Positions 6,901 to 14,596 of a stretch of DNA of 17,706 bases are shown in pieces. The notes below the pieces were generated by a model. The model was not told where the DNA came from, ran no database searches, and worked only from the letters and a program-made list of their open reading frames with translations. The stretch is from Anaerolineaceae bacterium. Lineage in GTDB: Bacteria > Chloroflexota > Anaerolineae > Anaerolineales > Villigracilaceae. The DNA is taken from assembly GCA_022181005.1 (NCBI GenBank), contig BQMV01000134.1, positions 1 to 17,706 of the forward strand, given 5' to 3'. Position 1 is the first letter of the stretch. Every line of letters begins with the position of its first letter. The translations under genes and the position numbers were made by a program.

Positions 6901-7548
6901 ATGACCGATATTCGTAAAATGATCTATGGAGCCTTGTTAGGGTTCCTCTTTGTGCTAGCCGTTTGGTTTTCCATCGTATACATCTCCGCTTGCGGGATGA
7001 CGTTTACATGCCATAAAGCCGTTCCCATCATCGAACGCACGCCCATTCCGACCTTAATCCCAGCGGGACAATCCGCGGCGCAGCCGCCGGCAGCGTCGGG
7101 CGTTTTCAATAAATGTGAAGTGTCCGCCGTCGAATTAATCGGCGCATGGGTCTCGGCGGGCAGCCCTGAAACGGATCCCTTTCCATTCACCGACGCGCAC
7201 GGAGCGCCATGCGAAGGAACGTACGCGCAGGATGTTCAACAGTTATTCGTCGAGAACAGCATGTGGTATGCGGGCGCGATCGGTTGCGTTAGCTGCCATA
7301 ATTCTGAACTATCGGCGCGCAGCGGCGGACTCGACTTAACCTCTTATGAAGCCATGCACATGGGCGCAGGACGCGCGGATGCCAGCGCAAAAGGCAGCGA
7401 TATTTTTGGCGAGGGCGTTTGGAATCGTTCCAGCCTGTACACGATCTTGACAACGCAAGGCATGACCTCCACCGGGCATTCAGCCGATATCGCGCCAAAC
7501 GACTTCACGTTTTACGCTGGCGCGGCGGTCGAAACACCCGAACCTTAA
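6901..7548 (+). CDS. Extra anchored monohaem cytochrome c of the act operon
   Basis: This 215-residue protein has an N-terminal hydrophobic helix (about 8-28) ending in ISAC, a good lipobox with Cys31. It is followed by a proline-rich linker and one CxxCH site (Cys129, Cys132, His133). Around the haem, CVSCHN followed by GGLDLTSYEAM recalls PSCyt1-type cytochrome domains; Met188 is a possible sixth ligand. Cys72 and Cys104 could form a disulfide. A second Cys-His pair near the anchor (Cys31, Cys37, His38) has the wrong spacing for haem. AGGA overlaps the actE stop, 9 bases before the ATG. It stands where ActF would be expected, yet has no polytopic membrane domain. It is probably an electron exit of the complex, but I know no named homologue. 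Confidence 0.75.
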   Translation: MTDIRKMIYGALLGFLFVLAVWFSIVYISACGMTFTCHKAVPIIERTPIPTLIPAGQSAAQPPAASGVFNKCEVSAVELIGAWVSAGSPETDPFPFTDAHGAPCEGTYAQDVQQLFVENSMWYAGAIGCVSCHNSELSARSGGLDLTSYEAMHMGAGRADASAKGSDIFGEGVWNRSSLYTILTTQGMTSTGHSADIAPNDFTFYAGAAVETPEP

Positions 7549-7566
7549 CCTACTAATCTCCTTTAT

Positions 7567-7599
7567 AAAAAACTCCCGCATTCAACGCGGGAGTTTTTT
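7567..7599. terminator. Bidirectional terminator between the act operon and the kinase gene
   Basis: A perfect 13-bp inverted repeat (AAAAAACTCCCGC, 7-base loop, GCGGGAGTTTTTT) starts 18 bases after the stop of the last act gene and ends 12 bases before the stop of the convergent kinase gene. A/T ends on both arms give a U-run on either strand. It closes the act operon and shows that no actF follows in the same transcript. Confidence 0.9.
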
Positions 7600-7611
7600 A
7601 TTGCCCTCTCT

Positions 7612-8157
7612 TCACGATAGACTTTCCAGCCAGCGATCCGCTTCTTGCGGATGGTCGAACCGTATCAATTCCAAATGCTGATATTCCGGCAACGCCGCAA
7701 GCTGCGGCGTTTCGCGCTTCCGACGCCAATACGTCTTAAACAGCCAGTGGATTAACGAATCCTTCGACCATAGTTTAAAATGTCTCCAAAACAAATCATA
7801 GTTCGTCCCCCATAGCAGCTCTTTCGTTCGCCAACGGCGATATGTGCGACTCACAAGTTGTCGTAGAACCAGCCAAAGCGGATAATTCAGCCAGATAAGC
7901 GCTTGAGCGCGACTCCACACTAGGTCGCGAACAACGCTGTAATTTCCCGCAACGCACCATCGTTCTGCCTGAGTCGCCGCGCGGACGCGCTCGCGGAACG
8001 TTTCAAGCGGCGCTTCCTGCCAATTCGGCTCCCAATGAAGCGCGTCAAGTTCGATAAAGTCCAAATCAAATCGCTTTGCAATTTTCTCGGCAAGCGTGGA
8101 TTTACCCGAACTCGTAACGCCGATGATAACGATGCGTTTGTATGGGAATGCAGACAT
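7612..8157 (-). CDS. P-loop kinase, FlaR/adenylate-kinase-like
   Basis: This 181-residue protein has a Walker A motif at residues 13-21 (GVTSSGKST), then DFIELDALHW and CVAGNYSVVRDLVW. These are typical of the group annotated as topology modulation protein FlaR or adenylate-kinase-like ATPase. An Arg-rich lid region (SRTYRRWRTKE, about 124-134) is also visible. It presumably transfers phosphate from ATP to a small substrate, which I cannot name. The P-loop and LDALHW motif make the family sure and the function unsure. It lies 15 bases downstream of the PHP gene on the same strand, likely one transcript, and has no clear Shine-Dalgarno, which fits translational coupling. Confidence 0.8.
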   Translation of the reverse strand: MSAFPYKRIVIIGVTSSGKSTLAEKIAKRFDLDFIELDALHWEPNWQEAPLETFRERVRAATQAERWCVAGNYSVVRDLVWSRAQALIWLNYPLWLVLRQLVSRTYRRWRTKELLWGTNYDLFWRHFKLWSKDSLIHWLFKTYWRRKRETPQLAALPEYQHLELIRFDHPQEADRWLESLS

Positions 8158-8172
8158 GAATAAACTACGCCA

Positions 8173-9234
8173 TTATCTCACATAGATCGGGTTGCTAAAA
8201 ATCCAACCGCGTTGTTTACCAAAATACTTGCGGTAAACCTCCACGCGATAAACGCCCGGTTCGCTCGCGCTATACGTCGCGGCGTACGAATTCTTCCACA
8301 CGCCTATAGACTGACCGTCCTTAAGTAGATGAATCTCGGCTGGCTGAGGCGCGTGCGCGTGCAAGGTTACGCCGCCTTCGACGGAGATTTCTTCGCCCAT
8401 GACCGCCGACTGTTCAAGCCCTTTCGCCTTAAAGGCAAATCCTCTCGTTGGCGCGGGCAGATCGTATGCGACGAAACAACGCCCTGCCGCAAGCGCTTCA
8501 TAGATCATCTTCTTATCCGTCGCAACTTCGCCCGTTAATGGCTGCGGGATCAACGCATGCGTATTGACGGCTCTAAAGTGAAATTCATACGGATAAATAA
8601 TACGATGCAACGGACCCAAACTCAGCCGTAAAGCATGCGCGTCTGAACCGCCGATAGCCGCCACAGGGCGCCCTTGTGCAAGCAACGCATCCCAACGCTC
8701 AAGCGTTTTGCGCAGAGGACCCCGCCCAACAAGCTGCGGGAAGAACGCATAAAAAAGCCCGTGCAACTTCGTTGGGATGACCGTTTTGAGTTCGCTCAAG
8801 CCGTTCCACAATTCGATGCCGGTGTAATTCCGCACGTCCCAATCCTCCCATGTGATATCCGTCTCGTTAAAGGCCGGAGCCGCCGGGTCGTCGGGATGCG
8901 CGATGAAACAAAGCCCGCCCGCCTGGCGCGCGCCGTTAATCAATTTCTGCGGATCGTCTGCGAGCGCGGCTAGGTCGCGTTCGGCGTTAAAGACGAGGAG
9001 GTGATTCTTTTGCGGCTGCCGGGCTTGGTCGTGAACTTCCTGCCCGACGAGGAGCAAGACGCGGCGCGGCTGGGCGCGATAGTATCCTTCCACGCCTTGC
9101 ACAAGCGTATTGTGGTCGGTCACAATGACCGCATCCAGTCCAGTCTGAAGCGCGGCAGCGGCAATTTCTTTGTGCGTACCGCTGCCATCCGAATAGCGCG
9201 TGTGCATATGTAGATTAACGACGATTTCGTACAT
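8173..9234 (-). CDS. PHP-domain metallohydrolase (CehA/McbA-like)
   Basis: This 353-residue protein has an N-terminal PHP domain with the full metal-ligand series: His9 and His11 (HMH), Asp16, Asp40-His41 (TDHN), Glu66, His78, His113 (AHPDD), Asp198 and His200 (GGSDAH). The C-terminal ~100 residues look like a beta-sandwich add-on, the architecture of CehA/McbA-type metallohydrolases. These PHP enzymes cleave phosphoester or related bonds; the substrate cannot be read from sequence. There is no signal peptide, so it is cytoplasmic. GAGG lies 5 bases before the ATG. It is divergent from secG, with which it shares the short promoter region, and probably forms an operon with the downstream kinase. 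Confidence 0.85.
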   Translation of the reverse strand: MYEIVVNLHMHTRYSDGSGTHKEIAAAALQTGLDAVIVTDHNTLVQGVEGYYRAQPRRVLLLVGQEVHDQARQPQKNHLLVFNAERDLAALADDPQKLINGARQAGGLCFIAHPDDPAAPAFNETDITWEDWDVRNYTGIELWNGLSELKTVIPTKLHGLFYAFFPQLVGRGPLRKTLERWDALLAQGRPVAAIGGSDAHALRLSLGPLHRIIYPYEFHFRAVNTHALIPQPLTGEVATDKKMIYEALAAGRCFVAYDLPAPTRGFAFKAKGLEQSAVMGEEISVEGGVTLHAHAPQPAEIHLLKDGQSIGVWKNSYAATYSASEPGVYRVEVYRKYFGKQRGWIFSNPIYVR

Positions 9235-9245
9235 AGAACCTCGGT

Positions 9246-9275
9246 TTGACGTATATTCCGCCCAGCGGGTATAAT
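9246..9275 (+). promoter_or_regulatory. Strong housekeeping-type promoter of secG
   Basis: TTGACG (9246-9251), an 18-bp spacer and a perfect TATAAT (9270-9275). The start would be near 9282, leaving a leader of about 26 bases with AGGAGG at 9292-9297. Confidence 0.75.
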
Positions 9276-9307
9276 AGTCTCGCTTAATAAAAGGAGGCAG
9301 TTGTTTT

Positions 9308-9529
9308 ATGGTAACCTATTTAAACTACGCGTTGATTATAATCTCGGTATTGCTCATTATAAGCGTCATCATGCAGAGCAAAGGCGCGGGCTTGGGCGGT
9401 TTAACCGGCGCAGACGCGGGAGGCGTATTCACCGCCCGCCGCGGCATCGAGAAGACTCTGTTTTGGATCACCATCATTTTGAGCGTCGTCTTCTTCGGCT
9501 TGGTTATTGCGCAGTTGCTCATCTCGTGA
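9308..9529 (+). CDS. secG: Preprotein translocase subunit SecG
   Basis: This 73-residue protein consists of two membrane helices (about 5-22 and 49-70) joined by a glycine-rich loop with QSKGAGLGG and GGVFTARRG, the hallmark of SecG. It is the small accessory subunit of the SecYEG channel and assists SecA-driven export. The start is fixed by AGGAGG ten bases upstream. It has its own near-consensus promoter and is followed by a terminator-like hairpin before the solute-binding protein gene. Confidence 0.95.
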   Translation: MVTYLNYALIIISVLLIISVIMQSKGAGLGGLTGADAGGVFTARRGIEKTLFWITIILSVVFFGLVIAQLLIS

Positions 9530-9551
9530 GTTAACCCAACTTCTTCGTTAC

Positions 9552-9586
9552 AAAGGCGCGTTCAGCGCAGGTATGAACGCGCCTTT
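9552..9586 (+). terminator. Hairpin after secG, terminator or leader structure
   Basis: AAAGGCGCGTTC and GAACGCGCCTTT form a perfect 12-bp stem around an 11-base loop, 22 bases after the secG stop. The tail (CCCTTTATTT) is only moderately T-rich, so termination may be partial. It lies immediately before, or over, the start of the next gene. Confidence 0.55.
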
Positions 9587-9596
9587 CCCTTTATTT

Positions 9597-11291
9597 ATGA
9601 AACAATTACGTTGGCAGATTCTCATCGTTGCGATTACGCTGGTTATAGTGGCGGGTTTGCTGTTCACACAACAAACTCAACAGACGATAGGCGGACTGAT
9701 CCTTTCGCAACCGGAGCAAGGCGGCATCTACACCGAAGCGCTGATCGGCTCATTAGGACGACTCAACCCGTTGCTCGATTGGAACAACCCCGCTGACCGC
9801 GACGTAAATCGCCTGCTCTTCAATGGGCTTGTAAAATTCGACGAGCGCGGAATGCCGCGCGCCGATCTGGCGGAAGCCTGGGGCGTCGCCACCGACGGAA
9901 CAATCTACAACTTTAGCCTGCGCCCTAACGCCTTCTGGCACGATGGAACGCCCGTCACCAGCGACGACGTTCTCTTTACCATCGAACGCATGAAAAGCGA
10001 CGGTTCGCTCGTCCCGCAAGACATCAAAGATTTATGGAACAATGTCGCTGTCGAAAAGCTCGACGATAAAAACATTAAATTCACGCTGCCCGAACCGTTC
10101 GTGCCCTTTATAGATTATCTAACCTTCGGCATTCTACCCAAACACCTGCTCGAAGCGATTCCGCCCGATCAAATGCCTAACGCGCAATTCAACATTCAGC
10201 CCATTGGCACGGGTCCTTATAAATTCGACCATTTGATCATCGAAAAAGGCAAGATCGCCGGCGTGGTATTAATGCTCAACGCAAATTATTACGGCGGCGC
10301 GCCCTTTATCGAACAAGTCGTCTTTCGATACTATCCCGACTCAGCCGCGGCGTTAGACGCCTACCGACAAGGCGATGTATTCGCCATTAGCCGTATTGCT
10401 TCAGAGCAATTGTCCGCCGCGCTCAAAGAACCGAATCTCTCAGTTTACTCAAGCTCGCTTCCGCAAATTAGTTTTGTCTTTTTCAATCTCAAAAATCCCG
10501 ACGTCGAGTTCCTCCAAAGCGTCAACATTCGCCGCGCATTAATGCTCGGCTTAAATCGTCCTGCTATCATCAACGCGCTCCTCAACGGTCAAGCGATCCT
10601 CGCCAACGGGCCCATCTTGCCCAGCTCGTGGGCGTTCTACGACGGCGCCGAACAATATGAATACAACCCCGAAGAAGCGCTTCGTCTGTTGAAGGAGGAA
10701 GGCTATGTCCTTCCCGCCGCAACAGAGACGCGCGCAAAAGACGGCGCGCCGCTCGCTTTTACAATGCTGCATCCCGACGACGCGCTTCATACCCAGATCG
10801 CCCAGATGATCCAATCGCAATGGGCAAAAATTGGCGTGCGCGTCGAACTGCAAGCCGCGCCTTACGATCAACTGGTTCTCAATACTCTCGCCTCGCGCGC
10901 CTACCAAGCCGTCTTCATAGACTTAAATCTCTCGCGCACGCCAGACCCCGACCCATACCCCTTCTGGCACCAAGCCGAAGCCGCCAGCGGACAAAACTAC
11001 TCGCAGTGGGATAACCGCGCCGCCAGCGAATTCCTCGAACAAGCGCGCATCACCGCAGATTACTCATTGCGCGTTCGACTATACCGTAATTTCCAAGTCA
11101 TCTTCGCTAAAGAACTTCCTGCCCTACCTTTATATATCCCCATATATTCCTATGGGGTGGATGCGCAAGTGCAAGGCGTACAAGTGGCGCCGCTCTACGA
11201 TCCTAGCGACCGCTTCGCTACATTTACGCGCTGGTTTCTACTCACTCGCCGCGCTCTCCAAACCGGAGCGACGGCTACTCCCCTACCCTAA
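9597..11291 (+). CDS. Family-5 extracellular solute-binding protein, no permease nearby
   Basis: This 564-residue protein has an SBP_bac_5 (peptide/oligopeptide-type) fold. Hallmarks are the N-terminal domain with LNPLLDWNN and LAEAWGVATDGTIYNFSLR, the WHDGTPVTSDDV stretch, and GTGPYKF. I chose the ATG at 9597, giving KQLRWQ and a hydrophobic helix (about 7-24) as signal or anchor. The in-frame ATG at 9573 lies in the loop of the preceding hairpin and adds eight unlikely residues. Neither has a proper Shine-Dalgarno. There is no lipobox cysteine, although family-5 proteins of monoderm bacteria are usually lipoproteins. No permease or ATPase gene adjoins it; an M20 peptidase follows 22 bases later, so a role in capturing extracellular peptides is plausible. 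Substrate unknown. Confidence 0.85.
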   Translation: MKQLRWQILIVAITLVIVAGLLFTQQTQQTIGGLILSQPEQGGIYTEALIGSLGRLNPLLDWNNPADRDVNRLLFNGLVKFDERGMPRADLAEAWGVATDGTIYNFSLRPNAFWHDGTPVTSDDVLFTIERMKSDGSLVPQDIKDLWNNVAVEKLDDKNIKFTLPEPFVPFIDYLTFGILPKHLLEAIPPDQMPNAQFNIQPIGTGPYKFDHLIIEKGKIAGVVLMLNANYYGGAPFIEQVVFRYYPDSAAALDAYRQGDVFAISRIASEQLSAALKEPNLSVYSSSLPQISFVFFNLKNPDVEFLQSVNIRRALMLGLNRPAIINALLNGQAILANGPILPSSWAFYDGAEQYEYNPEEALRLLKEEGYVLPAATETRAKDGAPLAFTMLHPDDALHTQIAQMIQSQWAKIGVRVELQAAPYDQLVLNTLASRAYQAVFIDLNLSRTPDPDPYPFWHQAEAASGQNYSQWDNRAASEFLEQARITADYSLRVRLYRNFQVIFAKELPALPLYIPIYSYGVDAQVQGVQVAPLYDPSDRFATFTRWFLLTRRALQTGATATPLP

Positions 11292-11313
11292 CTCTCGCCC
11301 ACAGGAGAATCAC

Positions 11314-12687
11314 ATGACCGATAACCGACAAGCCGCGCTCGACTATGCACATCAGAACAACAATCGTTTTATGGAAGAGCTCAAAGAATTCCTCGCAATT
11401 CCTTCGATTTCTACAAGCCCCGAACACGACGCAGATACGCTTCGCGCCGCAGAATGGACCGCCGCACAATTACGATCTATCGGGATGAAAAACGTGCGCA
11501 TCATGCCGACGGGCGGGCATCCCGCCGTTTACGGCGAACTTCTCCAAGCGGGGAAAAATGCGCCGACTGTCCTCATTTACGGTCACTATGACGTGCAACC
11601 GGTCGATCCGCTTGATCTATGGACGAGCGCGCCATTCAAAGCGGAAGTGCGCGGCGACAATTTATTTGCGCGCGGATCGTCCGACATGAAAGGACAAGTC
11701 ATCGCAACAATAAAAGCGGTCGAATCCGTACTGAGCGCGGGACGCCTGCCGGTAAACTTGAAGTGGTTGATCGAAGGCGAGGAAGAGATCGGCTCGCGGA
11801 ATCTCGGCGCTTTCATCAAAAAACACGCCAAATTACTCAAAGCAGATTTCTGCATTAACCCCGACGCTGGCATGCTCCGTGCAGACCTCCCCACGATCAC
11901 ATACGGTTTACGCGGGCTCGCCTACTTCGAAGTTCGCGTGTATGGACCAAATCGCGATTTACATTCGGGCTTGTTCGGCGGGACTATTCACAACCCCGCG
12001 CAAGCGCTCGCCGAGCTGATCGTAGGCATGCACGATAAAAAAGGACGCGTCACATTGCCGGGTTTCTACGATTCGGTTCGCAAAGTGAGCAAGGCTGAAC
12101 GCGCTGAAATCGCGCGCCTGCCGATCAAGCCCAAAGATATCATCAATATGACCGGCGTCTCAGCCTTATGGGGAGAAGATGACTACACGCCAGAAGAGCG
12201 CACCAGCATCCGTCCTACGTTAGAGGTCAACGGGTTGCTATCCGGCTTCACCGGCGAAGGATCGAAGACCGTTTTGCCCGCGTGGGCAATGGCAAAAATT
12301 TCCTGCCGATTGGTTCCCGATCAAACGCCGGCGCAAATTGAAAAGGCGCTCAGGAAATACATGAAGGTAAACGCGCCAAAGACAATTCGCTGGGAGATTG
12401 ACGTAATGACCGGTTCTGACGCTGCGCTTACAAACCGCGGCAGCGCAGGCGTACAAGCCATGGCAAAAGGGCTCGAACTAGCCTGGGGCAAGCGCCCGCT
12501 CTTCAAACGCGAAGGCGGCTCGATCGGCGTCGTTGTACAATTGCAAAAATACGCCGGCGTTGATTCGGTGTTGACCGGTTTCGGCTTACCCGAAGATAAC
12601 GCCCACTCGCCAAACGAAAAGCTGCACCTACCCACTTGGCGCAAAGGCATTGACGCGCTCATTCATACGATTTACAACCTCGTATAA
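11314..12687 (+). CDS. M20 family metallopeptidase (dipeptidase-like)
   Basis: This 457-residue protein, typical for the family, starts at 11314 with AGGAG six bases upstream. Zinc ligands and catalytic residues of the M20/ArgE/DapE clan are visible: His91 and Asp93 (GHYDV), Asp124 (SSDMKG), Glu157-Glu158 (EGEEEIGS), Asp184 (NPDAGM) and His431 (NAHSPNE). A lid domain, with HSGLFGG (residues about 212-218), sits in the middle. It should hydrolyse dipeptides or related N-acyl amino acids in the cytoplasm; no signal is seen. It lies 22 bases after the solute-binding protein gene, probably in one transcript, which suggests peptide use. Exact substrate not readable. Confidence 0.9.
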   Translation: MTDNRQAALDYAHQNNNRFMEELKEFLAIPSISTSPEHDADTLRAAEWTAAQLRSIGMKNVRIMPTGGHPAVYGELLQAGKNAPTVLIYGHYDVQPVDPLDLWTSAPFKAEVRGDNLFARGSSDMKGQVIATIKAVESVLSAGRLPVNLKWLIEGEEEIGSRNLGAFIKKHAKLLKADFCINPDAGMLRADLPTITYGLRGLAYFEVRVYGPNRDLHSGLFGGTIHNPAQALAELIVGMHDKKGRVTLPGFYDSVRKVSKAERAEIARLPIKPKDIINMTGVSALWGEDDYTPEERTSIRPTLEVNGLLSGFTGEGSKTVLPAWAMAKISCRLVPDQTPAQIEKALRKYMKVNAPKTIRWEIDVMTGSDAALTNRGSAGVQAMAKGLELAWGKRPLFKREGGSIGVVVQLQKYAGVDSVLTGFGLPEDNAHSPNEKLHLPTWRKGIDALIHTIYNLV

Positions 12688-12693
12688 TTTACA

Positions 12694-12724
12694 GGAGCGG
12701 ACCTATGTATCCGCTCCATTTTTA
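12694..12724 (+). terminator. Rho-independent terminator after the M20 peptidase gene
   Basis: GGAGCGGA, an 8-base loop and TCCGCTCC form a perfect 8-bp stem followed by ATTTTTAG, seven bases after the peptidase stop. A TATAAT hexamer spanning the peptidase stop (12683-12688) might be a -10 for the next gene, but no fitting -35 is seen. Confidence 0.75.
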
Positions 12725-12760
12725 GAGTCAGGCACACAGGTCTGCCCCTACAAGGAATTC

Positions 12761-13642
12761 ATGGAAGACAAGATCATCTCCTACGGCGGACAAGCCGTCA
12801 TTGAAGGCGTAATGATGCGCGGACAGAAAGCATTCGCGATCGCCATGCGCGCGCCCGACGGCGGCATCGTCGTTCACAAAGAAAATCTAGCGGCAATTTA
12901 TCGCTCAAAAATCACGAAGATTCCATTCCTGCGCGGCGTTATCATGCTTTGGGACGCGCTCGGTTTGGGGATGCGCGCGCTGACCATCGCCGCAAACACA
13001 CAAACCGGCGAAGACGAAAAACTCGAAGGTCCCGCGCTTTACCTGACGCTCGCGCTCTCGCTAGCGATTGGAATCGGGCTTTTCATCCTACTGCCTGCCG
13101 GCGTAGGCGGCGCAGCAGAGTATTACCTCGGCTGGCACAACCTCGCGCACAATTTACTCGAAGGCTTGGCAAGGCTCATCCTCCTTGTCGGCTACATTTG
13201 GGCGATCGGCTTCATGTCCGACGTCAAACGTCTATTCGGATATCACGGTGCGGAGCATAAGACGATCAACGCTTACGAAGCGGGAGTGGATCTCACGCCG
13301 GAGAACGTAGCGAAATTTCCCTTGGAACATCCACGCTGCGGCACCGCATTCCTGCTGACCTTCGTTCTACTCTCCGTCCTCATCCATAGCCTGCTCGGCG
13401 ATATGACTTTCTGGTGGCGACTCGCCAGCCGCGTCCTATTGATTCCTGTTATCGCGGGCATTGCCGTTGAATATATCCGCTGGACGGCGAATCATTTGAA
13501 TTCGCCCATTGTACGCTTCCTCATCAAACCCAATCTCGCGTTGCAATCGTTGACTACGCGCGAACCTGATACATCTATGTTAGAAGTAGCGATCGAATCG
13601 TTCAAGACGATGAGGATGGCGGAGCAAGAAGTTGCGACGTAG
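12761..13642 (+). CDS. DUF1385 membrane protein
   Basis: This 293-residue protein belongs to the DUF1385 family, with the opening GGQAVIEGVMMRG, a central HGAEHK motif, HPRCGTAF, and about four to five hydrophobic segments (roughly 90-120, 135-160, 195-220, 225-245). The function is unknown. The conserved His/Cys motifs near the membrane suggest a metal site, which is inference. The start at 12761 has AAGGAA four bases upstream and gives the standard N-terminus; a longer frame back to 12650 runs through the preceding terminator and is unlikely. The next gene is convergent and I see no terminator between them. Confidence 0.85.
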   Translation: MEDKIISYGGQAVIEGVMMRGQKAFAIAMRAPDGGIVVHKENLAAIYRSKITKIPFLRGVIMLWDALGLGMRALTIAANTQTGEDEKLEGPALYLTLALSLAIGIGLFILLPAGVGGAAEYYLGWHNLAHNLLEGLARLILLVGYIWAIGFMSDVKRLFGYHGAEHKTINAYEAGVDLTPENVAKFPLEHPRCGTAFLLTFVLLSVLIHSLLGDMTFWWRLASRVLLIPVIAGIAVEYIRWTANHLNSPIVRFLIKPNLALQSLTTREPDTSMLEVAIESFKTMRMAEQEVAT

Positions 13643-13700
13643 AGAAAGATGCGATCAGCGGTCAACAAATAGCGAGCGGTTCGTAGGAAGTAGAAAGTTA

Positions 13701-13740
13701 ACGTCATTGCGAATCGCGCAACGAACGCTCATTGCAATAA
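13701..13740. repeat. Remnant of a palindromic intergenic repeat
   Basis: GTCATTGCGA followed by a TTGCG/CGCAA palindrome (13707-13721) and CTCATTGCAA resembles one end of the repeat found upstream of pyrG (GTCGTTGCGAGC on its minus strand). It is partial and degenerate. Confidence 0.35.
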
Positions 13741-13743
13741 CAC

Positions 13744-14583
13744 TTAAAACGCGATCTCGCCGATCTGCTCAAAGTCGAGGTTAAACGATTCGTCCGCTTC
13801 CAATTCCGCCTCGGCTTCATCCGCTTTCCCCGCATAAACGCCGCGCTCGCAATATGACCGATATGGGCAGTGCAGACAACGGGCTTCATCATCCGTCAAT
13901 GGGAAGCCGTCTTGAGGTCGCTGAAGGGCAATTTGAATTTCATCGGCAAGCTTGAGAAGCGTGCTCCAGTCGCGTTCATACTGCGCGGACGTGTACGCGA
14001 ATCGCGCGGGGTCGTTGGGGAAATCCGCGAACCAGTAAACCATTTCAATTTGTTCAGGCTCGAAGGGGCGCCCATCGTTGAGATGCGCGCCCGCGTGGAC
14101 GAGAAGCGCGCGATAGACGCGAGTTTGCATCCGCGCGGCGAGCCATTCGTTGCGCGGACGTTTGCGATAGGTCTTCCAATCGTAAATGATGGTTTTGTTT
14201 TCGCGAACCGAGATGAGATCGTATTTAGCGAGCAGACGAAAGTTTCCGAGCGGAGCGGAGAGAGTCGCCTCGGGGTAAAGACCTGTTAGGTTTTTGAAAC
14301 CTAACAGGTCTATCGCGTTTGAAAAATTCTCCCACCAGCGTTGCAGGTTCGGTGTGTTCGCCAATTTGCTCACCTGCTCGCTCGGAATACCAACCAAATA
14401 TTGTTGCACGAGCCGATGAAAAAACTCCCCTTCGCGCTGGTGTTGCTCGTTCTCCAGCGCAGGCTCCGACTCGACGGCAGGATAGGCGAGCCGCTCCACA
14501 TAGCGGAGTTGGAATCGGCGCGGGCAGTCCGCGTAATCTTGCAGGGAGGATTGAGAGAGGGTGGTGAGTGAAGCGAGCGCCAT
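13744..14583 (-). CDS. PD-(D/E)XK nuclease with Cas4/AddB-type iron-sulfur cysteines
   Basis: This 279-residue protein of the RecB-like PD-(D/E)XK family opens with SQSSLQDYADCPRRF, the usual start of such proteins. It carries His56, Asp122 (KYD) and Asp135-x-Lys137 (YDWKT) as the catalytic set. Cys20 with Cys236, Cys239 and Cys245 (Cx2Cx5C) form the [4Fe-4S] clasp known from Cas4 and AddB. It is probably a DNA exonuclease or end-processing enzyme. No cas genes or helicase adjoin it. The acidic tail (about 253-272) is unusual. A 33-bp palindrome encodes residues 91-102 in frame. The message looks leaderless: an extended -10 ends 13 bases before the ATG and there is no Shine-Dalgarno. Confidence 0.85.
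   Translation of the reverse strand: MALASLTTLSQSSLQDYADCPRRFQLRYVERLAYPAVESEPALENEQHQREGEFFHRLVQQYLVGIPSEQVSKLANTPNLQRWWENFSNAIDLLGFKNLTGLYPEATLSAPLGNFRLLAKYDLISVRENKTIIYDWKTYRKRPRNEWLAARMQTRVYRALLVHAGAHLNDGRPFEPEQIEMVYWFADFPNDPARFAYTSAQYERDWSTLLKLADEIQIALQRPQDGFPLTDDEARCLHCPYRSYCERGVYAGKADEAEAELEADESFNLDFEQIGEIAF
14279..14311. repeat. 33-bp perfect palindrome inside the nuclease gene
   Basis: AGACCTGTTAGGTTT, TTG, AAACCTAACAGGTCT: 15-bp perfect arms and a 3-base spacer. At 33 bases it is exactly eleven codons and keeps the frame, adding residues around LLGFKNLTGL between two recognisable parts of the protein. It resembles palindromes I associate with intergenic regions of Anaerolineae. Confidence 0.7.
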
Positions 14584-14596
14584 GTTGTTTCATGAA

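Noticed and set aside
6991..7014. Second haem site in the last act gene (Cys31, Cys37, His38)
   Set aside because: The spacing is Cx5CH, not CxxCH, and Cys31 fits a lipobox better.
13744..14583. CRISPR cas4
   Set aside because: The iron-sulfur nuclease architecture matches, but there is no repeat array or other cas gene in the window.
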